From: Hsuehochloa calcarea
Taxonomy: Eukaryota > Streptophyta > Magnoliopsida > Poales > Poaceae
Reading direction: 5' to 3'
Length of the DNA: 64,000 nucleotides
Assembly: GCA_036346395.1 (NCBI GenBank)
Contig: CM070615.1
Span: 5,461,534-5,525,533, forward strand
A model generated the notes under the pieces. That model made no database searches and had not been told where the DNA came from. It saw nothing but the letters and a program-made list of their open reading frames with translations. Shown here piece after piece: positions 42,847 to 53,411 of this stretch (position 1 is its first letter; each line of letters starts with the position of its first letter). The position numbers and the translations under genes are program-made.

Positions 42847-43500
42847 CTATTTGAGGTTGAGTCCTGCCCCGACTAATACCTTTTGGGCAGACGCATCAGC
42901 GCTTCTGAACCCAGATGGTGTGTTGGTGCTTCCCAGAGGAGAGCCTTCACCGAGTGGTACCTCTTTGGTCTGGTCGGAAGGCTTTTGTGCCATCTTTGGC
43001 CTAGAATGCTTGACTTGCATGGTAGATGGATTAATTTCCCTAGTCGGAAGCTCGTCGACCAGTTCTAAGGACTTCCTGTCACATGCATAAGCCATTTTGC
43101 AGTCTCCTCGAACCGTGATGACACCTTTCAGTCCTGGCATCTTTAGACTCTGTTAACTGTAGTGCGTGGCTATCAGTAATTTTGCTAGAGCCGGACGACT
43201 AAGGATTCCATTATATGCGGTTTCGAAGTCGACCACATCAAACGGAATATTTTCTGTTCAAAAGTTGTCGGGCCTTCCAAACATAATCGGTGGGGACAGC
43301 TGCCTTATCGGTTTGGCGGTAGAACCAAGAACTATGCCGTAGAAGGCATATTTCACAGGGTTCACCTTTGACATAGGGATCTACATTTCTTCCAATACTC
43401 CCGAAAATAAGATATTTAAAGAACTACCTCCATCTAATAAGACCCGATTAACATTACAATTGTTAATAGTAGGTTCAACTACAATAGGAAACCTACCGGG
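42847..43500 (-). pseudogene. Protease of the second Tat-type copy
   Basis: ORF 42847-43140 reads MPGLKGVITVRGDCKMAYAC and continues into an acidic/proline tail. Upstream, the active site RVLLDGGSSLNILF can be read near 43403-43445 in another frame. It is parallel to 28684-29385. Multiple frame changes inactivate it. Confidence 0.7.
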
Positions 43501-43799
43501 TTGGGTCTACGGGATAGGACAGTCTTCTTTGCTGAAGGAGATTACTGTTTCCGACCACTTTGATGGCTTGATGACAATCGGGGATTATGCAAGGTTGACC
43601 CCCCGCTCCACGGCCTTCAGGTGACGTCACAATTCGTACGAGGAGTATCTTCTAAAGATCATATCTACCTTGTGTTGCGGCTCCTCGTACTCCATCTATT
43701 CGTCATCGTCTTTGTCTTTCTTAGAGCTTAGTTCTCCAAGCTCTATTACGGAGGGGAAGGGTCCTTTACCACAGTATTAATCCTCTAGCTTACTTTGCC

Positions 43800-45330
43800 A
43801 TGCCCGGCAGGTGCGTAGATCATGCCCTACTGCCTGGTGAAGTGGACACCACTTCTTTTTTTTTCTTGAAATCACTGGTTGGAGCCTTAGCTTTGTTCCG
43901 ACCAGTGAAATCTTTCTTTCCCTTGGTGAACTTCTCGTGGATCGCAAGAACTTCTTTGTCGGGCTTGCGATTTTTCTTGTTCTTGAGAGACTTCTTGTTC
44001 TTCTTCTCCTGCTTCTCCAGATTTGACTGGGGATTTTTGTCTTTTAGATCAATGTGTCCGTACCATTCGACCGCCTCACTAGCAGCCGCGTACTTGTCCA
44101 CCATGTCAAAAAGTTTGACGGTTGTTCGTGGAGGATTTATGGCAATATCCTCCGTAAACCGGCTATTCCTCAGCCCTGCTTTGAAGGCCTGGATGACAGA
44201 AGATTCTACGATCTCTAGTATGGAGTTTTGAACCTGACTGAACCTCTTGATGTATTGTTAAAGAGTTTTGTTGGTCTTCTGCTTCATTCGATGCAGATCA
44301 TCCTCCTTCATAGGGAGTCGTACGTCCCTTGAAAGTTGGCGATCAGCGTATCACATAGCTGCTCCCAAGTGTAGATAGATCCGACAGATAGGTTAAGCAA
44401 CCATGACCGGGCAGATCCATCAAGGACCGTGGGCAAGTAATTTACCATCACGCTATCATTACCACACGCAGTTTTGATGGCGGTGGAATAAATTTGACAA
44501 AATTCCAACGGGTTCAGAGTCCCGTTGAACTTCTCCATGTTGGTTGGTCGGAACCTGTACTGCCAACGAACAACTTGGAGACCTGCCGAGAACGCTCGGC
44601 AGCCCGTAATGGGGTCGTGGCGCCTTCTCTAAAAAAGGAGACGGATTATAGTCAGTCGGGGATTGGTTCCTCATATTTTCATATCTAGGATCCGATGTTC
44701 CAACCCGGTCGTGGACGTTATGATGATGTCCTCGACCGCTTACCTAGTTCAGATGCTACCTAAGGTCACCTGAATCAAGTCATCGTTTCTCTTGATGAGG
44801 AGGAGTGGCTGCTGTGAAGAGCAATTTTCCCTCGTAATTCTTTGGTTGGAATCTACGAGGGGGTCTTGGTGTTGCTCGATCCTCTACATGACCATGTTGT
44901 CCTCAACTGAGAGAGGAGCGCTGGGATGAGGTCATCTTGTGACTTTGTGAATTCCTCTGCTCTCGGTACATTTCTTTACGCTGCATGGTTTGTTGGAGGA
45001 TCTCAGACACCTGACCTGCAAGTTGGATATAACCTGGTGTTCCCGCTAAAGCATGGTCTGGGTTATTCAAAATATCCTGAACTCATTGCAGGTTTTGCAT
45101 TGTCACCGAAGGTCGTGGCAGATTTCTACTTGCAGTGGGTGTCCGACGATTCGAGTTATCCTTCAACCCACCGGATGGCCCTGGCTGATTCCTTATCCGC
45201 GGCAGGGTAGGAATAGGTGAATTAATTGATGCAGGTCCATTAGTTCAGTTGCCTCCGGCAGCTTGTGCTTGAGCGTCCATACCATTTCCACCAGCAGGTG
45301 ATGGCGGGTTAACCTGTGGAGGATCGTGCG
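43800..45330 (-). pseudogene. Gag of the second Tat-type copy
   Basis: ORF 44308-44538 holds the gag core (MEKFNGTLNPLEFCQIYSTA, GSIYTWEQLCDTLIANFQGT). ORF 43820-44104 holds the Lys-rich part (KKNKKSLKNKKNRKPDKEVL). The N-terminal region is only visible in fragments up to 45330. The order matches the first copy. The frame is broken between parts. Confidence 0.7.
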
Positions 45331-46426
45331 AGGTGAACTGGCGGTGGGGCGGCGCTCTGTGTCAGAGCAAGGGGGCATGAGGGAGGACAGGGCACGGGGA
45401 GCTCACCAAGACCGAGAGAGAGGCCGGATGAGGTTGATGGATGGCGAACAACAGTGGAGAAGTTGTCAGTCGGAGGTGAAGGGGGAGGCAAAATACGGCG
45501 GCGGCGGTGCTTCTCAGCGGCGGAGAGGAAGTGAGGAGGTGGGGGATGGCTTCCTTGAGTCATGGGACACGCGGTGATGCGGTGGAAGTGGCGAAAGACT
45601 TACTGGAGGGGTAGTTTGTTGGCAGTGTGGCTCGGGCATTCCTCTGCTCTTGGCGTTTGGGAAGAAGGGGGGAGAGAAGATGGGGAGGGGCAAGGGAGGT
45701 GCACCGATGCATGCTATAGCTAGGGGGAAGAACTTTGGGGGAATGGAGCTGGGTTCATTTCGGTGCTGCTGGCCTTGAAGAGTAGGAGGCGCGCGCAATG
45801 CTCCTGGTTAGCAAGGGAGTGACCATGGTGGAAGGTAGTAGGCAGGGAGGATGCACCGAGGAAGAGGGAGCGAGGGAGAGCGGCTGCCAGGTAGGCCCCA
45901 CATGGCGGTAAGAGAGGGAGAGGAGAGGGCGCGGGAGGAGTGGGCTGCGGTTGCGGGGCGGGTGTGGGAAAACAGTGACGGACCGAGGGAATTCGGCTAA
46001 GCACTATTCCTGGATTTTTAAATGATTTAATGATTTAAATAATTCAGTTAATTCATTTAGGCTTTAGACAATTAGCAAATAAAGTCAAAAAATTATGGAA
46101 AGATTCACAGAAATTTCCTAAGTTATTTTGGACTTAAATAAAATATTTCCAACTCAGAGTTTGCTTTTATTTTGCACATAAATTATTTTTAGTTTTGGAA
46201 AATAGGAAAAAACATTTGTTAAATACAAAAAATTCTATAAATTAATTAAATTTCCCTTTTTAGCTTTAAATTCAATAAAAACACAGTAAACTCAATAAAT
46301 TTTATTTTAACTTTTGAAATACTAGGACATTTAGGAAAACCAATAAAACTCTTTTAAATCTCATAAAATCAATAAAATAATAATTTTATTATTATTAAAA
46401 TGGTAGCATCACTTTGGGATGTTACA
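45331..46426 (-). mobile_element. Gypsy LTR fragment, minus strand
   Basis: The minus strand starts TGTAACATCCCAAAGTG at 46426, AT-rich to about 46010, then strongly pyrimidine-rich. It is probably the first half of a gypsy LTR, cut off at about 45330 next to Tat gag. No 5-bp duplication is seen at its ends. Proline-rich ORFs (45309-45563, 45720-46004) are products of the C-rich strand and not genes. Confidence 0.5.
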
Positions 46427-47760
46427 AGCCCGTTGAGTTCTGCCGCACCGCCATAGGAGCCGAGAAGCAAGCATGTCGTGCCGCCGTTGTGGAGATTCTC
46501 CGACGGTTCTGTTCGTGTCAAAAGCAGCACCTCGTCGTTGCCAAGTTTTGGGAGAAGACAATTGAAGCGAGGAGTCGACGTTGCCGAGATGTCAATCTTT
46601 TCCCCACCCTCTGCTGTCGTCATTCAACCGTCGATTGTGTCGCTGCAGGTGAGTCCCGAGCGCCATTGTCCACCCCTCTAGCTTTGCCTTCTCGTATTCT
46701 AGCCCGTGCTCCCCTCGCCGTCCTCGGAAGACCGTCACTTCACCTTCGCCGTTGTCGTTGCAAGTTGTGCCACTACGCTACCTCAAACCTCGCTACCGCT
46801 GCTGTGGTCGTCGCCGGTGGAAATAGTCCGTGTAATTGTCTTCGCCGCACCTTGTTCTCTCCGTTCCGTACCTCCTTCAGCTCCGCCGCGCCTCGCCGTC
46901 ACTGGTGACCTTCAGTCCTAGAGCGTCACCGCCGCCGACAAGGTATCGCCGTCGTGGCCTGCCACCTCAGCCTTGCCGCCTTCGTGTTGTCCCATCAACA
47001 TCATATGGCAGCCCACGTGGTCAAACCCGAGCCCATCCTCGAGCCTCATTCGTGTGGACTCGGTCCACAGTGGTCCGTGTCACCGACACGTGGACCCGAC
47101 TTGTCAGTCGTTGTTCCGTAAACCTGGTGCATCGTGCATTGTGCGCCATGAGCCCTGCTTCCGTGGACCTAGTCTATAGACCATGGGTCCACCTGTCAAT
47201 GAGTTGAATTTCTTTTTCTTTAGAAATTTAATTCCAACCAAAATTCAATTTCCTTGCTGCCGCAGTAATCCAGGATTTCCTTTTGAAAGAAAATTACAAA
47301 TATCCGAACTAGTATTTTCTCTCCTTTTCTTAGATTTAAATCTTCTGATGGCCTGTTCTCCTTCGTCCGGACTCTTATTCAGTTCGTTTAAGTTCCTAAA
47401 TTCATTTAAAATTGAGCTCTTTCTTTTAGATTCAGTTTTGTTGTTTTTGCAATTTATTTATTTATTTTAGATTTTTTTTGTGTTTTTGATGTTTTCTATC
47501 TGCGTTCAGACGATGTTTTTCAAGTAGAGGGTGATTCTCTTCGGTTGAGTTCTCCTTCGTCCGGACTCTTATTCAGTTCTTTTAAGTTTCTAAATTTATT
47601 TAAAATCGAGCTCTTTCTTTTATTTTAGATTCGGTTTTGTTGTTTTTATATTTTATTTAACTTTTTTAGATTTATTTGCGTTTCTGCTGTTTTATCTCTA
47701 TCGACGTTTTTCAAGTAGAGGGTGATTCTCTTCGGTTGATCTGCCGAATGTGATGTGCTT
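46427..47760 (+). mobile_element. LTR-like sequence with a 194-bp tandem duplication
   Basis: The GC-rich left part (46427-47200) and T-rich right part resemble the transcribed part of the Tekay-like LTR at 3.4-4.9 kb: both have a gttctccttc phrase followed by attcctaaattcat-like text. The region 47355-47739 is a two-copy tandem repeat with a 194-bp period (gttctccttcgtccggactc starts each copy; ttcaagtagagggtgattct ends each). No protein domain is found in ORF 46414-46908 or the overlapping ORFs. Confidence 0.45.
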
Positions 47761-48524
47761 CTGTGTGGCACAGAGCACTGCTACCAGTCAAACAAAGTAC
47801 ATCCTTTTGGAGGCTCCTTTTGCAGAGCACAATTCTTACGTGTGTAGAGGTGCGAACTCAGCAGGATTCACCTTCCGAAGCTCCTGGATGCCTTACAAAC
47901 TAATCCTCTGAACTTATATGATGTGCAGCAAATGCTTCTGAATACTGAATGGTGGCTTTTGGTATGTAGACTCTAACTGGATACTCCTGTACCGTCAACT
48001 ACATACACGCACCTGAAATGTCATATGATAGCCAGCATTAATATATTATGAAAGCATGTTTGATTAGCACAAACTTTTTTAGCTAAATGATATTCTCTAT
48101 ATATGTGAAGCATATGCAACGAATTAGTTACTGTTCTTCTAGATGTACCTACCAACAATCTGGACATTGCTGAAGAACGATAATTCCCCTTTGATTGAAC
48201 CAGCGCCATGAAATTTACAAGTGTAATTGTCAACACAAAAAGCATGACCAAAAGTCACGCTCAAATAATCACACTATACTTCACAATATTGTGCAAGAAA
48301 GCACGAGAATGCGTCAGAAAAACTTGCAAAGCTGAACTCTATAAATATAGACAAGTGCTGAAGTTCATTAAAATTCAGATATCACAACCTATCCTTAAAA
48401 GCAAAGGGTCCAATGTAAAGCCCGCTAAGTGTCCATATTGTCTTTGGGGTAGATAAGAACATCCGAATATTTATCATCTACTTGGCTCACAGAAAAACAA
48501 GAGGAAGTGTGTGTTCGAAATAAT
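47761..48524. other. No recognisable feature
   Basis: About 760 bp of AT-rich sequence without a domain-bearing ORF, tRNA-like structure or clear repeat. It may be old intergenic or decayed transposon DNA. Confidence 0.5.
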
Positions 48525-48527
48525 TAA

Positions 48528-48953
48528 GGCTCTGTTTGGTACAGTTCTACATTCTCATTTTTCAGATTCTACTCCTGATTCTTTGATAATCCACTTTTCT
48601 GAGAATCTGGAGTTGTCTGTTGAAACCGTTTGGCTGGTAGGTGGCTCCAAAAACTATATGACGGAGGATTAGAGGCAAATAGACTATGTCACCTCTAGGT
48701 GTAATACTTCAATTGTATTTGTGTAACTCAGTGGTATTTGTGGATAAAAATCTTCAACTTCAAAAGGTATTTTCGTTTCTGAATGTTGGATTCTCACGAG
48801 AATCTGCTGGGAGGATGTTTCTCGTTACTAGTTTATTTTCGAAACAGTTCCTCGCGAGAAGCAGAATCTAGTGGTTTTGAGAATCAGGGTGTTTGGTACG
48901 GCTCCACAAGAATCGATTAAGAAGCTGGAGTGAAAGCTGTACCAAACAAGGTC
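48528..48953. mobile_element. Tourist-type (PIF/Harbinger) MITE, 426 bp
   Basis: Left terminus GGCTCTGTTTGGTACAG and right terminus complement GACCTTGTTTGGTACAG are inverted repeats with three mismatches. The element is flanked on both sides by TAA (48525-48527 and 48954-48956), the target preference of PIF/Harbinger elements. It is AT-rich and has no transposase. The ORF 48686-48871 is a chance frame. Such elements are moved by a transposase encoded elsewhere and are common near grass genes. Confidence 0.85.
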
Positions 48954-48956
48954 TAA

Positions 48957-49631
48957 GATTGTTTTGCATTAGTATTTTACATTAGTGGATTAGTGGATTA
49001 ATATCTAATGCATGTAGTGGAGGTAGTGGACTACTTGAATGTGTTAGTGAGGATGTTACATGTCATATTGTAGCTATAAAAAACATTGTAACCAGTTTAT
49101 TTTACTACATGAGAGAAGAAAAGCAACAGGCAGTTGTGCAACATAAAATTCATCTATGTTCCTTTTTGTGCGTGTATTCTAGAGAAAAAATAATAAGCGA
49201 GTTCTCTTCAAGAACCGGTCCAACAATAGGATGATACTGAAAGGGAGGCATGTCTACTAGGCTCCTGTAGGGTCGCGGTATTGGTCAAAGAAGATCTTGT
49301 GCTGGGTAGTGCCTACTCCATGGATTTCCTCGAGGTAGAGGTAAGAGCAGGAGCAATTTGACGTGGCTAGCGAGCTTCGATGACTGAACGCAAAGAATCA
49401 AATGAGGGATTGGTCTATTTGATCATTATGGTCTATGGATAACCGGTTCCAGATGGACAATTCCTTCCATTTCCGTAGGATGGTCCGGCATAGTGGTTAT
49501 ACTAGCCAACTGTATTTCTACTGAAAATACTGATATGATAAGGACATCAGGAGGTGTTGTCGGAGGAAACTAATGCGCGACTGAGCATTGTTCATCCAAA
49601 GTTACTCAGTCAATCACAATGAACATGGGGG
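48957..49631. other. Copia-LTR-like DNA, unassigned
   Basis: The text tagctataaaaaacattgt at about 49070 and the following transcript-like leader (ctacatgagagaagaaaagc) resemble the TATA and start region of a plus-strand copia LTR. Neither a primer site nor a second LTR could be found. The remainder up to 49631 has no recognisable feature. Confidence 0.3.
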
Positions 49632-50110
49632 TGTTAGAATGAACCCGTGATTCTACCTCAGTCGGCCACATGCTAATATAACATGCATATGGTAGACAAT
49701 ATGTAAAGAATATTTTAATATATATATTTTGTATTTTCGAGTATATACTCCCGCTTAGAATATATCATTTAAATAAATATATTATACATTTTTATCATTT
49801 TTACTATACTTAAATACCAATTATAAGATACTCCAATGCGACTTGATTGAAAAATTTTCATTGGAGTCTTTATTTTTGCTATATACCATTTTTCATATAT
49901 AAAAGAAGTGTATACACAAATTTAGCTATAAAAGGTGGACTTTCATGATTTTTTTTCATAGAACTCACTTTGAGGTATCATATAATCATTATTGGAATAT
50001 GCTCAAATAGATAAAGAGGTATCATCATACGATTTAAGTAGTATATGAGAAACTTATATTATTTTCCTATATATATATAACATCCTCCATAAACTCATTA
50101 TAGATCAACA
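49632..50110 (-). repeat. Ale-like 3' LTR
   Basis: AT-rich, from tgttagaatgaaccc (plus strand) to tagatcaaca. The minus strand then starts TGTTGATCTATAATG. It has a run of tatatata around 49722 and 50073. No polypurine tract of usual form is seen at its border, so the right limit is approximate. Confidence 0.5.
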
Positions 50111-50535
50111 ACACTGAGTTTGGAGAGGTAGAAACCATACTAAACACTAGTTTGTGACTTGGTGAAGAAATATGCTAACTGAAACTCCGAAAGCACATAC
50201 TGAAGAGAAATAACTTGGTCTTGTACTTGCGATCTTATGTACGAAACATCTACTCCAATGTGCTTGGTAAACTCATGCTTCACTAGATCTTGAACAATAC
50301 TGATCGCACCAGTATTGTCTGATAAGGGAGAAGTCGGTGCAGAAACACCAAAATCCTCAAATAGCTACCGAAGCCAGGTGATCTCAACTGTCAACAATGC
50401 CATGGCAACTCAGCCTCAGCACTCGAACGGGAAACGGCGATCTACTTCTTAATCTTCCAGGCAATCAAAGAGGAACTAAGAAAAAACACAATAGGCAGAA
50501 AAGAGATTGACGATCATAATGATCGCTAGCCCAGG

Positions 50536-50871
50536 TCACATCAGAATACACCTGAAGCTGCACAAAACTAGATCAGGGAAAGAAAAGACGACGAGTGATG
50601 GTCCGCGAAGATATCGCGGAACACGAAGAAGGTGACTGTAGTGGAGCTGAGTGGGAGCAAAGATGAACTGATTCAGTATGTGAACTGGGTGAGAAACATC
50701 AGGTTGAGTGATCCTAAGGTAAACGAGGCTCCCGATAAGATGACGATAGCGAGTTGGGTCCTCAAGAAGCTCACCATCAGTAGGGCGAATGTGACTACCA
50801 AGCTCTATAGGAATATTCAATATGCGCTGATCAATGAGACAAACGCGAGTAAGGATATCCTGAATGTACAT
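50536..50871 (-). pseudogene. Ale-like RNase H
   Basis: The frame reads MYIQDILTRVCLIDQRILNI and GSLVYLRITQPDVSHPVHIL, HYSHLLRVPRYLRG, the start of a copia RNase H. It follows the RT frame with a shift near 50860. The C-terminal half of the domain is missing or unrecognisable before the LTR. Confidence 0.8.
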
Positions 50872-51260
50872 CTCCTAGAAGAGGTAGTAGCCTCAGGCGT
50901 AGAAGTGATCTCAATCTCAAGAAAGTAATGAAGATGACTCAAATGAGACATCAAGAATTGCTCACTAAGACACTCCATTACAAATACAATGTACTGAGAG
51001 TAATATCCAGTAATGATCATATCATTCACATATAGAAGGATGGGCGTCCAACCCCGAGGAGAGGTGTGTGCAAAGAGGGCAGGGTTATGATCACTAACAG
51101 AGAAGCCGACAATAGTGATAACATAGGAGAAGCAGTCAAACCAAGCACGACGGGTTTGTTTGAGCCCATATAGAGAGTGGCGAAGGGCACCAGATAAGTA
51201 CTTGCCAACAGAATCAGCACGAAAAATACGAATGACCGAATTAAACTGAGTGCAAACCAT
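50817..51260 (-). pseudogene. Ale-like integrase-RT junction, fused by deletion
   Basis: This frame begins as integrase (TQFNSVIRIFRADSVGKYLS) and passes after GALRHS directly into RT at LYGLKQTRRAWFDCF. The integrase end and RT start are therefore deleted, and the fusion is in frame. The RT catalytic box reads YVNDMI, with Asn replacing the first catalytic Asp, so the enzyme would be inactive even if made. The RT end includes QFLMSHLSHLHYFLEIE. Confidence 0.85.
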
Positions 51261-51299
51261 GGTGGTAAAACTCTGGTAAATAAAGAGAACCTGAGTGCG

Positions 51300-51986
51300 A
51301 GATCAAATTTGACAAGAATAATTATCAATAAAGATCAAATAGTATCGATGACCCCCCTTTCGAAACGAAGGGAGCCGGACCCCAAACGTCGGAGTGAACA
51401 AGATCAACAGGACGAGTCGAGACAGAATCACTAGAGGGATAGGGGGCTGCAGCTGCTTGCCAGGCTTGCAACCATTACAAGGTAAAGAGGTGTCACTAGA
51501 AACAGATACAAGAAGACCACGACATACTAGAGACGACAGTCGTGATCCACAGAGATGACCCAGACGATGGTGTCACTGAGCAATGGAAGCAGTAGTGGAC
51601 ACATCAAAAATAGAGACAGAAGTAGTGACTGATTGGCTGGTGGAGACATCAAAAGGAAGGTGTAGTTAGTCACCGAGGGCCAGCACTAAGCAGAGCCTCC
51701 GTGCGGAGGTCTTGGGCACAACAAGAGTCGGACTCAAGAATAACATGACAGTTGTGATCAATGATTTGACCGACCGACATAAGCTGTATAGTAAACCGGA
51801 GAACATTAGAGACAACAGGAACATGAAAGAAAGAAGTGGAAAGAATGCCTCAGCCTGCAATGAGAGAGAGTTATCATCTGCAATCTGAACAGTGAAAGAA
51901 AAAGTTATGGGACTCACAGAAGTAAGGCAAGTAGAATCTGGTGTCATGTGAAAAGAAGCACTAGAGTTCAAGATCCACAGAGACAA
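51300..51986 (-). pseudogene. Ale-like protease, pre-integrase and integrase start
   Basis: ORF 51666-51986 starts LWILNSSASFHMTPDS. This is the copia protease motif, with Asn-Ser-Ser in place of the catalytic Asp-Ser-Gly. Downstream to 51300, in other frames, the pre-integrase part and a CNGCKPGKQ zinc motif can be read, followed by integrase core text (VRLPSFRKGGHRYYLIFIDN) near 51350. Multiple stops. Confidence 0.75.
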
Positions 51987-52157
51987 GATATTAAACGAGA
52001 TAGGTGGCGGAGGCGAGAACTACTGAGAAGCAAGATCCTGATGAGCAGAGCCCGACACAGAGTCCAAGATCTACAGAGACAAGATACTAGACGAGAGAGG
52101 TGGCGGAGGCAAGAACCGCTGAGAAGCAAGAGCCAGATGAGCAGAGCCCGCGCGCAT
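51966..52157 (-). repeat. 96-bp tandem duplication
   Basis: Two adjacent copies (51966-52061 and 52062-52157) sharing caagatc.acagagacaaga, gaggtggcggaggc and tgagaagcaag. The copies differ at about ten sites. They lie upstream of the protease in the Ale-like element. Confidence 0.8.
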
Positions 52158-53290
52158 AGGCGGTGGTGGCTGCCCGAGGCTGGGGCGGCGGTGGCGGCCC
52201 GAGGCAGGAGCGACAGCAGCTTCCCAAGACCGGGGCGTTGGTGGCGTCCCAAGGCAGGGGTGGCAACGGTGCTATCCAGGAACAGGGGCAGCGGTAGCTC
52301 GAGAGGGAGCCAGCATTGAGATCTTGAGGCAGAGGCTACGGCGGCCGAGGCGGCGACGACGTTGGGACGAAGGTGGATGGCAGTGACATCTTGGGACTCA
52401 TCCCCGATGGGTGGACCTGACATCCCAGGTCTTATTAGTGGCGGCCCCATCGGTGGTGGTCCTGTCATGCACTATTGCAGCGGACCCCACAGAACAGGGG
52501 AGGCGACTTCGGTATGGCCCGACGTCAGCGTCGGCGGCGGCTATATCTGAAGAAGCACAACAAATCCCGGGAGGCCCGATTGTCGGGGCTTGGGATCCGG
52601 GCATCGGACTCGAGTTCCGAGCGTCGGGGCTTAGGGCGGCGCAGAGCATATGTTAATAGAGATGTGGTCGATTAGTGGAGAAGCTAGGCCAACCGGTGTA
52701 GAGGCAAGCTTGGTGCAGGCGAGCTCAGTGGCGGCGCTCGGGTAGTGAGCTGAGATGAGCTTGGCGGCGACAAGCTTGGTGGAGTGCGCCCAAGAGAAAA
52801 GGAGGTCTTATGGGAGGTGGCAGGAGCTCAGGGGCACGCCACGAGGGAGAAGAGGGTGCGGTGGTGCGGGATCTGGAGTCGACAACGATGTTGGGGAGCT
52901 CGGCCTCCCGGCCGCAGGAGGGCTCGTGGACAACGAGGCTCGGGTCGAGCGTGCGGCATGAGAAGGATGAGCCTGCCGCGGTGGGTTGATCCGGAGCAGA
53001 GGGGGGGTACTCGGGGGCACAACGACGATGAGGAGCTCAGATCTGGAGCAGATCCAGGCGGGGAGGAGGTCGACGCCGGGCGCAACGCGGCGTCGGGGAG
53101 CACGGATCTGGAGCCAATCTGGGTGGGGAGGAGTGGGTGGCGTCGATGAGCTTGAGAATAGAGGAAGCTGAGAAACAAGGGAGAGGAGGGCTCAGAGGCG
53201 GCGGTGCGCAGGTGGAGGCGACGGCCGGATGATGGTGGCGGTGGTCTAAGGGTGACGACGATGGTGAATAGTGATTGGGGAGGAGGAGAG
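52158..53290 (-). other. G-rich region of the Ale-like element, no gene recognised
   Basis: The plus strand is rich in ggcgg, gaggc and gagctc runs. The minus strand yields proline-rich ORFs (for example 52828-53178) with no gag domain or zinc knuckle. It occupies the place where leader and gag are expected. A compositional repeat (gatctggagc and similar) recurs near 52868, 53040 and 53105. Confidence 0.5.
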
Positions 53291-53411
53291 TCCTATCTTT
53301 GATACTACGTTGGAATAAACCCATGATTCTATTTCAACAGGCAAAAGATCAATGTCACATGGACAGAGTAAACAATATACAAATAACACCTTAAGGTATA
53401 TACATGTGTAA

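Larger units (their letters stand above)
42807..45330 (-). mobile_element. Second Tat-type gypsy copy, gag-protease fragment
   Basis: Minus-strand gag and protease colinear with 28684-31093 but more decayed. It begins at the gypsy LTR border (42806) and ends near 45330, inside the gag N-terminal part, where a different GC-rich LTR begins. There is no LTR, RT or integrase of its own. Confidence 0.75.
49632..53411 (-). mobile_element. Ale/Retrofit-like Ty1/copia element, internally deleted
   Basis: Minus-strand order: a 5' LTR remnant of about 100 bp (53308-53411), a degenerate primer site (tagtatcaaagatagg, about 53291-53307), a G-rich former leader/gag region (52158-53290), protease, pre-integrase and part of integrase, then RT and RNase H, and the 3' LTR (about 49632-50110). 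The two LTR ends share aaccc.tgattct at 49644 and 53320. The RNase H sequence (RPTDGELLEDPTRYRHLIGS) is typical of the Retrofit/Hopscotch (Ale) group. No gag domain is identifiable. An internal deletion removed the end of integrase and the start of RT. Not functional. Confidence 0.75.

Noticed and set aside
45309..46004. Proline-rich ORFs on the minus strand
   Set aside because: Produced by a pyrimidine-rich LTR strand; no conserved motif and no start context.
46414..47207. ORFs of 164 and 123 codons that look like a plant gene
   Set aside because: Arg/Ser/Pro-rich composition in three overlapping frames, next to LTR boundaries; no splice structure or domain found.
52158..53324. Long G-rich ORFs on both strands, possible glycine- or proline-rich protein
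   Set aside because: Position matches the leader/gag region of a decayed copia element, and all frames are open because of base composition.
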